In this document: positions 59,802 to 64,000 of the stretch, piece by piece
How positions within the stretch are numbered: position 1 is the first letter of the stretch
Layout of the letters: every line of letters begins with the position of its first letter
Origin: Solirubrobacter phytolaccae
GTDB lineage: Bacteria > Actinomycetota > Thermoleophilia > Solirubrobacterales > Solirubrobacteraceae
NCBI RefSeq assembly: GCF_027587195.1
Contig: NZ_JAPDDP010000007.1
Location: 62,001 to 126,000 of the forward strand
Reading direction: 5' to 3'
DNA: 64,000 nucleotides
The notes under the pieces: generated by a model
Database searches by the model: none
What the model was told of the DNA's origin: nothing
What the model saw: the letters and a program-made list of their open reading frames with translations, nothing else
Translations under genes and position numbers: made by a program

Positions 59802-59841
59802 ACCGACTACACGCGTCGTAGATCGACTAGGCTGCGCGCCG

Positions 59842-61230
59842 ATGTCGCCCCTGCGTCTGCTCAGGCCCGCGCTGGTCGCGGGCCTCGTCACCGCGCTGGC
59901 GGTCCCGGCGGTCGCGGAGGCGCACGGGCTCGTCCAGCGCCAGCAGCTGCCGATCCCGCAGTGGCTGTTCGCATGGTCGGCGGCGGCCGTGCTGGTGATC
60001 TCGTTCTTCGCGCTCGCGGTGCTGTGGCCGCAGCCGCGGCTTGAGCACACGGGCTGGCGGCCGCTGCCGGGTGGGCGCGTGCTTGCGGGTCGCGCGGTGC
60101 AGGTCGTGTGCGGCGCGGTCGGCGTGGCGCTGCTGCTCGTGACCATCGTCGCCGGCTACGCGGGCAGCGAGTCGGCGCTGGACAACTTCGCGCCGACGTT
60201 CGTGATGATCATCTTCTGGGTCGGGCTGGTGTTCGCCTCGATCCTGCTCGGCGACCTCTTCCGCGCGTTCAGCCCGTGGCGGGCGCTTGGCCGCGTGCTG
60301 CCGTCGCTGGACCGTCCCTACCCGGCGCGGCTCGGGCGCTGGCCGGCCGCGGTCGGGCTGTTCGCGTTCGTGTGGATCGAGCTGGTGTCGGGTTGGAGCG
60401 AGGACCCGCCGATGCTGGCGACCGCGATCATCGGCTACACGGTCGTCACGCTCGCGGCCCAGGTCGTCTACGGCGTCGAGACGTGGACGACCCGCGGGGA
60501 GGCGTTCGCCGTCTACTTCGGCCTGTTCGCGCGGCTGTCGATCTTCGAGACGCGCGACGGCGTGCTCGGCGTCCGCCGCCCGCTGACCGGGCTCACCACG
60601 CTCGACCGCGCGCCCGGGACGGTGGCGCTGCTGGCCGTGATGATCGGCACGGTCAGCTTCGACGGGCTGAGTCAGGGGCCGCTGTGGCGGGACGTGTCGA
60701 CGAGCATCGTCGACGCGCTGGACTTCCTCGGCACGCTGACGGCGGCGAAGGTCGCGGGCACGCTCGGGCTGGCGCTCGGCGTGCTGCTGATCGCCGGCTT
60801 CTACCGGCTCGGGATCGAGGGTGCGCGCTCGGTCGGCGGGGGCTTCTCGGTCGACCGCCTCGCGAACGCCTTCGTGCACTCGCTGGTGCCGATCGCGGCG
60901 GTCTACGTCGCCGCGCACTACCTCACGTTCCTGCTCTTCGAAGGCCAGTCGGTGACGTACCTGGCGTCGGACCCGTTCGGGCGCGGCTGGGACCTGTTCG
61001 GCACCGTCGACGGCGGCATCGACTACACGATCTTCCCGCAGGAGGACACCTGGTACGTGCAGGTCGCGGTCGTCGTGCTCGGCCACGTGGCCGGCCTCGT
61101 GCTCGCGCACGACCGGGCGCTCACGCTCTACAAGGACCGCACGCTCGCGGCCCGCTCGCAGTACTGGATGCTCGGCGTGATGGTCGGGTTCACCTCGCTC
61201 GCCCTCTGGCTGCTGGCGCAAGCGGCCTGA
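59842..61230 (+). CDS. Multi-span membrane protein annotated in relatives as fenitrothion hydrolase
   Basis: 462 residues with a signal-anchor-like N-terminus (VAEAHGLVQRQQLPIPQWL) and about 11 hydrophobic segments. I recall similar proteins in actinobacteria carrying the name fenitrothion hydrolase; I cannot verify it here and see no hydrolase motif. It may be a transporter or heme/copper-related membrane protein. ATG follows TAGGCT (59828-59833) by eight bases. TAGACCGACTA and TAGATCGACTA (59799-59809, 59819-59829) are direct repeats 20 bp apart over this promoter. Confidence 0.75.
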   Translation: MSPLRLLRPALVAGLVTALAVPAVAEAHGLVQRQQLPIPQWLFAWSAAAVLVISFFALAVLWPQPRLEHTGWRPLPGGRVLAGRAVQVVCGAVGVALLLVTIVAGYAGSESALDNFAPTFVMIIFWVGLVFASILLGDLFRAFSPWRALGRVLPSLDRPYPARLGRWPAAVGLFAFVWIELVSGWSEDPPMLATAIIGYTVVTLAAQVVYGVETWTTRGEAFAVYFGLFARLSIFETRDGVLGVRRPLTGLTTLDRAPGTVALLAVMIGTVSFDGLSQGPLWRDVSTSIVDALDFLGTLTAAKVAGTLGLALGVLLIAGFYRLGIEGARSVGGGFSVDRLANAFVHSLVPIAAVYVAAHYLTFLLFEGQSVTYLASDPFGRGWDLFGTVDGGIDYTIFPQEDTWYVQVAVVVLGHVAGLVLAHDRALTLYKDRTLAARSQYWMLGVMVGFTSLALWLLAQAA

Positions 61231-61263
61231 TCGCGCTGTGGCTGCTCTCCGAGCGGCTGAGGG

Positions 61264-62118
61264 TTAACCCTCGCGCAGGCGCCGCTCGGCCGCGCGCCCG
61301 AGCAGGCCCGCCGGGACGCACGCCGCGGCGAGGACGAGCAGCGCGAGCGGCGCGCCGAGCGCCGTCGACAGCGGCAGGCACAGCTCCGTCGGCACGGGGC
61401 GCAGCAGGTAGACGGTCGCACCCGCGAGCGCGAGCAGGATCGCGCCGGTGACGAGCAGCGACAGCGCGTGCGCCGGCCGCTCGATCTCGCCGAGCAGGAA
61501 GCGGACGCGCTCGGTGCTCGCTCCCGCGCCCGCGGTGCCGTGCGCCTCGAACGCCAGCAGCGCGGAGGCCAACGGCTGCGCGCCCGTGCGGCGCATGGCG
61601 AACGCGTCGGCGGCGAGCTCGGAGACGGTCGCGTGTGTGCGCGCGGTCTTGCGCAGCGCGGGGATGAACCACAGGCCGTCGGCGATCGCCTGCACGAGCG
61701 CGCGGCGGAGCGGGTCGCGCCGGCGCGCGTGGTGGCGCTCGTGGGCGAGGACGCACTCGAGCTCGGGCTCGCTGAGGAGCTCGAGCAGGCCCTCGCTGAC
61801 GAAGATCCGCGGGCGCAGGAAGCCGAGCGTGAACGCGTGCGCGCGGCGGCTCGCGATGACCCGCACGTCCGTGCCGAGCAGCGTCCGCGGCGTGCTCGGC
61901 AGCCGCGCCGCGAACGCGCGCCGGCGCAGCACCTGGCGCGCGAGCGAGCCCGCCATCGCCGCGAGCACGAGCGCCTCGACCGCCAGCACGGTGGCCGCAA
62001 GGCCCGAGCCGTGGAACCGGAGCGCGTCGACGCCGATCAGCACCATCGCGGCGAGCACGGTCGCGCCCAGGGCGCAGACCGCGAGCTCGAGGCCGAGCAG
62101 GTGCCGGCGCGCGGTCAC
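61264..62118 (-). CDS. M56 (BlaR1/MecR1-like) membrane metalloprotease
   Basis: 284 residues with four or five TM helices and the zinc motif HERHH at 126-130 plus the downstream Glu region (SELAADAFAMR). It lacks the penicillin-binding sensor of BlaR1. It overlaps the BlaI gene by 4 bp (ATGA). It probably cleaves or releases its paired repressor in response to an envelope signal. GAGGGTTAACCCTC, a perfect 14-bp palindrome (61259-61272), overlaps its stop. Confidence 0.92.
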   Translation of the reverse strand: MTARRHLLGLELAVCALGATVLAAMVLIGVDALRFHGSGLAATVLAVEALVLAAMAGSLARQVLRRRAFAARLPSTPRTLLGTDVRVIASRRAHAFTLGFLRPRIFVSEGLLELLSEPELECVLAHERHHARRRDPLRRALVQAIADGLWFIPALRKTARTHATVSELAADAFAMRRTGAQPLASALLAFEAHGTAGAGASTERVRFLLGEIERPAHALSLLVTGAILLALAGATVYLLRPVPTELCLPLSTALGAPLALLVLAAACVPAGLLGRAAERRLREG

Positions 62119-62489
62119 CGGCGCGCGCGGCGCTGGAGCGCTCGCCGGTGCGCCGGGTCGAGCTGCGAGAAGCGGCGCGCGAACTCAGTCAGCGCCAGGT
62201 CGCCGTAGGCGTCGACCAGCGCGTCCACCTCGGCCTCCGAACGCGCCTGCATGTACTCCTCGCGCGGGACCGCCGCGACGTAGATGTCCTTCTTGCCCTC
62301 GCGCCGGCGGCTGACGAAGCCCTTGCGGTCCAGCCGCTGCAGGACCGTGAGGATCGTCGTGTACGAGCGCGGCGGGTCGGCGTCGTCGGCGAGCGCGTCG
62401 GTGACCGAGCGGACCGTCGCCTCGCCCTGCGCCCAGACCTCGCCCATGATCTTCGTCTCGAGCTCGTGCAGCGCGGGGTGCGTCGGCAT
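62115..62489 (-). CDS. BlaI/MecI-family repressor
   Basis: About 124 residues with the BlaI winged HTH (LHELETKIMGEVWAQGEATV, then SYTTILTVLQRLDRKGFVSR) and the C-terminal dimer and cleavage region. ATG 62489 starts the conserved sequence. It is coupled to the M56 protease gene. No beta-lactamase gene is adjacent, so this is the orphan BlaI-M56 type common in actinobacteria, with an unknown regulon. Confidence 0.93.
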   Translation of the reverse strand: MPTHPALHELETKIMGEVWAQGEATVRSVTDALADDADPPRSYTTILTVLQRLDRKGFVSRRREGKKDIYVAAVPREEYMQARSEAEVDALVDAYGDLALTEFARRFSQLDPAHRRALQRRARR

Positions 62490-62511
62490 CCAGCGCCAGC
62501 GTACCCGCCCG

Positions 62512-62895
62512 TCAGTCGTCGCTGCCGCGCCCGCGGCCACGGCCGCCGTGGTCGTCGCCGCTGTCGTCGTCGGAGCCGCCGCCGTGGCTGCCGCCGCCGC
62601 CCGAGCGCTCGACCTCGACCGCGACCCAGCGGCCGCTGGAGCGGCGCACGATCGTCTCGACGTTGCTCAGCCCGGCGCGCAGGCCGGCGAACCCGTCGAT
62701 GCGCTCGAAGCGCGTGCGGCTGGTGACGCGGACGCGGATCGTGCCGCGCTCGGAGTCGTTGATGCGGAACGTGCGGGCGTCGCGGTCGACGGACACGATC
62801 GTCCCCTCGTACTCGCGGGTCTGGGCGGACGCGGCCGGCGCGGCGATCCCGGACGCGGCCGTGGCGATGAGCGCGATGCGCAGCAGCTTCTTCAT
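62512..62895 (-). CDS. Secreted small protein, DUF5666-like, with Gly/Asp/His tail
   Basis: About 127 residues. A signal peptide (MKKLLRIALIATAASGIAA) is followed by a small OB-like barrel (EGTIVSVDRDARTFRI, then RVRVTSRTRFERIDGF) like DUF5666. A low-complexity Gly/Ser/Asp/His/Arg tail makes up the last 30 residues and may bind metal. ATG 62895 is preferred over GTG 62904. Function unknown. Confidence 0.75.
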   Translation of the reverse strand: MKKLLRIALIATAASGIAAPAASAQTREYEGTIVSVDRDARTFRINDSERGTIRVRVTSRTRFERIDGFAGLRAGLSNVETIVRRSSGRWVAVEVERSGGGGSHGGGSDDDSGDDHGGRGRGRGSDD

Positions 62896-62955
62896 GCCCG
62901 TCACTGTGCGCGCACCCGGGTCCGGACTTCCATGGGACCTTCGTCGCCCCGCGGC

Positions 62956-63792
62956 TCAGACGTCGCGCAGGTACGCCTCGAGCGAGACCGGGTCGCGGCC
63001 CGTCAGGCGGCGCACGCCGTCGCTGACGCGCTCCAGGCTGCCGTCGCGGATCGCCCAGTACGAGCTCACCCAGCCGAGCACCTCGAAGTCGGGCGCGCCG
63101 TAGCTCGCGCGCGAGGCGAACGCCTCCTCGTCGGTCTCGTCGTGGAAGCGGACAGGCCTGCCGTCATGGGACATGAGCGCCGCGGCTTCCGCGAGCGTGA
63201 ACGCCGACGGTCCCGTGAGGTCGTAGCTCTGGCCGTCGTGGCCGTCGCTCATCAACACCGCGGCGGACGCGGCGGCGACGTCGTCGCGCAGGATCGCCGC
63301 GAAGCGCCCGTCTCCCGCCGGACCGCGGATCACACCGTCGGCGCCGACCATGCTCGGCACGAAGTCCATGTACAGGTTCATCCGCAGGAACGTCCACGGC
63401 ACGCCCGTGGCCAGGATCGCCTGCTCGGTGTGCCAGTGGTCGCGCGCGAGCGTGAACGTCGTGTCCGGGGACGCGCCGAAGAACGAGAGGTAGACGATCC
63501 GCCGCACACCGGCCGCGACCGCCGCGTCCACCGCGGTGAGGTGCTGCTCGACGCGGTCGGGCGTCTCGGACGCCGGCAGCAGGAACAGCACGTCGGTGCC
63601 CTCCAGCGCCGCGCGCATCTCCTCGCCGGCGCCGTAGCCGGACGCCTGGCGGACCTCTGCGCCGGCGAGCTCCGGTGCGCGCGCCGGGTCGCGGACGACC
63701 AGCCGCAGCTGCGCCCCGGCCGCGTCCAGCCGCGCCGTGAGGCGGGTGCCGACCGCGCCGGTGGCGCCGGTGACCGCGATCAGGGGATCCAT
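62956..63792 (-). CDS. NmrA-family NAD(P)-binding oxidoreductase
   Basis: 278 residues with the Rossmann motif VTGATGAVGTRLTARLDAAG, then LVVRDPARAPEL, and the YLSFFGAS and RMNLYMDF segments typical of NmrA-like/azoreductase-like proteins. ATG 63792. Single gene; the operon relation with the secreted protein downstream is unclear (51-bp gap). Confidence 0.92.
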   Translation of the reverse strand: MDPLIAVTGATGAVGTRLTARLDAAGAQLRLVVRDPARAPELAGAEVRQASGYGAGEEMRAALEGTDVLFLLPASETPDRVEQHLTAVDAAVAAGVRRIVYLSFFGASPDTTFTLARDHWHTEQAILATGVPWTFLRMNLYMDFVPSMVGADGVIRGPAGDGRFAAILRDDVAAASAAVLMSDGHDGQSYDLTGPSAFTLAEAAALMSHDGRPVRFHDETDEEAFASRASYGAPDFEVLGWVSSYWAIRDGSLERVSDGVRRLTGRDPVSLEAYLRDV

Positions 63793-63807
63793 GAGGTGCG
63801 AACGAGA

Positions 63808-64000
63808 CTAGACGGGCGAGCCGACGCGGAGCGCGTGCGCGAGCCGGCCGGGCAGCGAGTCGCTCGGGCCCGGCCGGGCGAGCCCGTAGCCCTGCGCGGC
63901 GTGGCAGCCGGCGTCGCGGACCGCCGCGAGCTGGGCGGGCGTCTCGATCCCCTCGGCGACGACGCGGATGTCGAACGCGTGGGCGAGCCCGACGACCGCC
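63808..64000 (-). CDS. EAL-domain phosphodiesterase, C-terminal part
   Basis: The minus-strand frame ending at the stop 63808-63810 is open to the window edge and reads as the end of an EAL domain: VVAEGIETPAQLAAVRDAG, then HAAQGYGLARP. The catalytic EGIE motif is present. The rest of the gene lies to the right of the window. It probably hydrolyses cyclic-di-GMP, as in the protein at 28012-30003. Confidence 0.9.
   Translation of the reverse strand, partial: AVVGLAHAFDIRVVAEGIETPAQLAAVRDAGCHAAQGYGLARPGPSDSLPGRLAHALRVGSPV

Noticed and set aside
1-64000. CRISPR arrays, tRNA or rRNA genes, insertion sequences
   Set aside because: No regularly spaced repeats, tRNA-like cloverleaf, rRNA sequence or transposase was seen in the window.

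Overview
The window is very GC-rich (by eye about 70% or more), gene-dense, and uses many GTG starts. Leaderless promoters, actinobacterial-type gene families (DrrAB-like ABC pairs, CGNR regulators, DesK/NarL two-component pairs) and secreted Ig-like/OmpA proteins point to an Actinomycetota chromosome. The style fits Thermoleophilia (Solirubrobacter/Conexibacter relatives), but that placement is inference. I see no rRNA, tRNA, CRISPR array, insertion sequence or prophage core.

Layout. 1-1.5 kb: three small co-directional genes of unknown role, one with a GroES-like fold. 1.5-2.75 kb: a divergent RarA-type AAA ATPase. 2.7-10.7 kb: MFS/LysR pair, TetR/cupin pair, a MarR-controlled oxidoreductase-hydrolase unit, a serine hydrolase and an orphan siderophore-binding lipoprotein. 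10.7-13.9 kb: FAD monooxygenase + 14-TM exporter with a divergent MarR. 14-17.8 kb: lipoprotein, SEDS-like membrane protein, AraC remnant, ribose-5-phosphate isomerase, and a CGNR regulator with an FMN-binding neighbour that share a duplicated operator. 17.8-24.7 kb: SLC13 permease, a previously unlisted 59-aa secreted peptide, a MOSC-reductase-ferredoxin fusion, a peptide-binding protein and TerC. 24.7-27.8 kb: RHH-DUF4097-DrrA-DrrB operon. 28-36 kb: PAS-GGDEF-EAL protein, a large GH3 beta-glucosidase with PA14 and ricin domains, and an Ig-like/OmpA secreted protein ended by a textbook terminator. 36-38.4 kb: small sigma-like ORF, response regulator, divergent kinase and a MEDS sensor protein. 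38.4-38.7 kb: structured intergenic RNA region. 38.7-47.6 kb: MFS/MarR, Crp-like regulator, MMPL transporter, a second two-component pair, MFS with a coupled 47-aa membrane protein, and HxlR. 47.6-49.2 kb: decayed, somewhat less GC-rich tract. 49-64 kb: RTX-like secreted protein, TetR/quinone oxidoreductase, DUF1810, FAD dehydrogenase, acyl-CoA dehydrogenase, two aldehyde dehydrogenases, TetR/NmrA pair, fenitrothion-hydrolase-like membrane protein, BlaI/M56 pair, secreted DUF5666-like protein, NmrA protein and a partial EAL protein.

The dominant theme is small efflux or redox modules, each next to its own regulator, with dyad operators in short divergent intergenic regions. In many of these a -10 hexamer lies 6-8 nt before the start codon, so leaderless transcripts are predicted. 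The most interesting points are the duplicated CGNR operators, the symmetric HxlR promoter-operator, the RHH operator filling a promoter spacer, the hairpin over the second aldehyde dehydrogenase start, two small proteins, and the structured RNA region at 38.4-38.7 kb.
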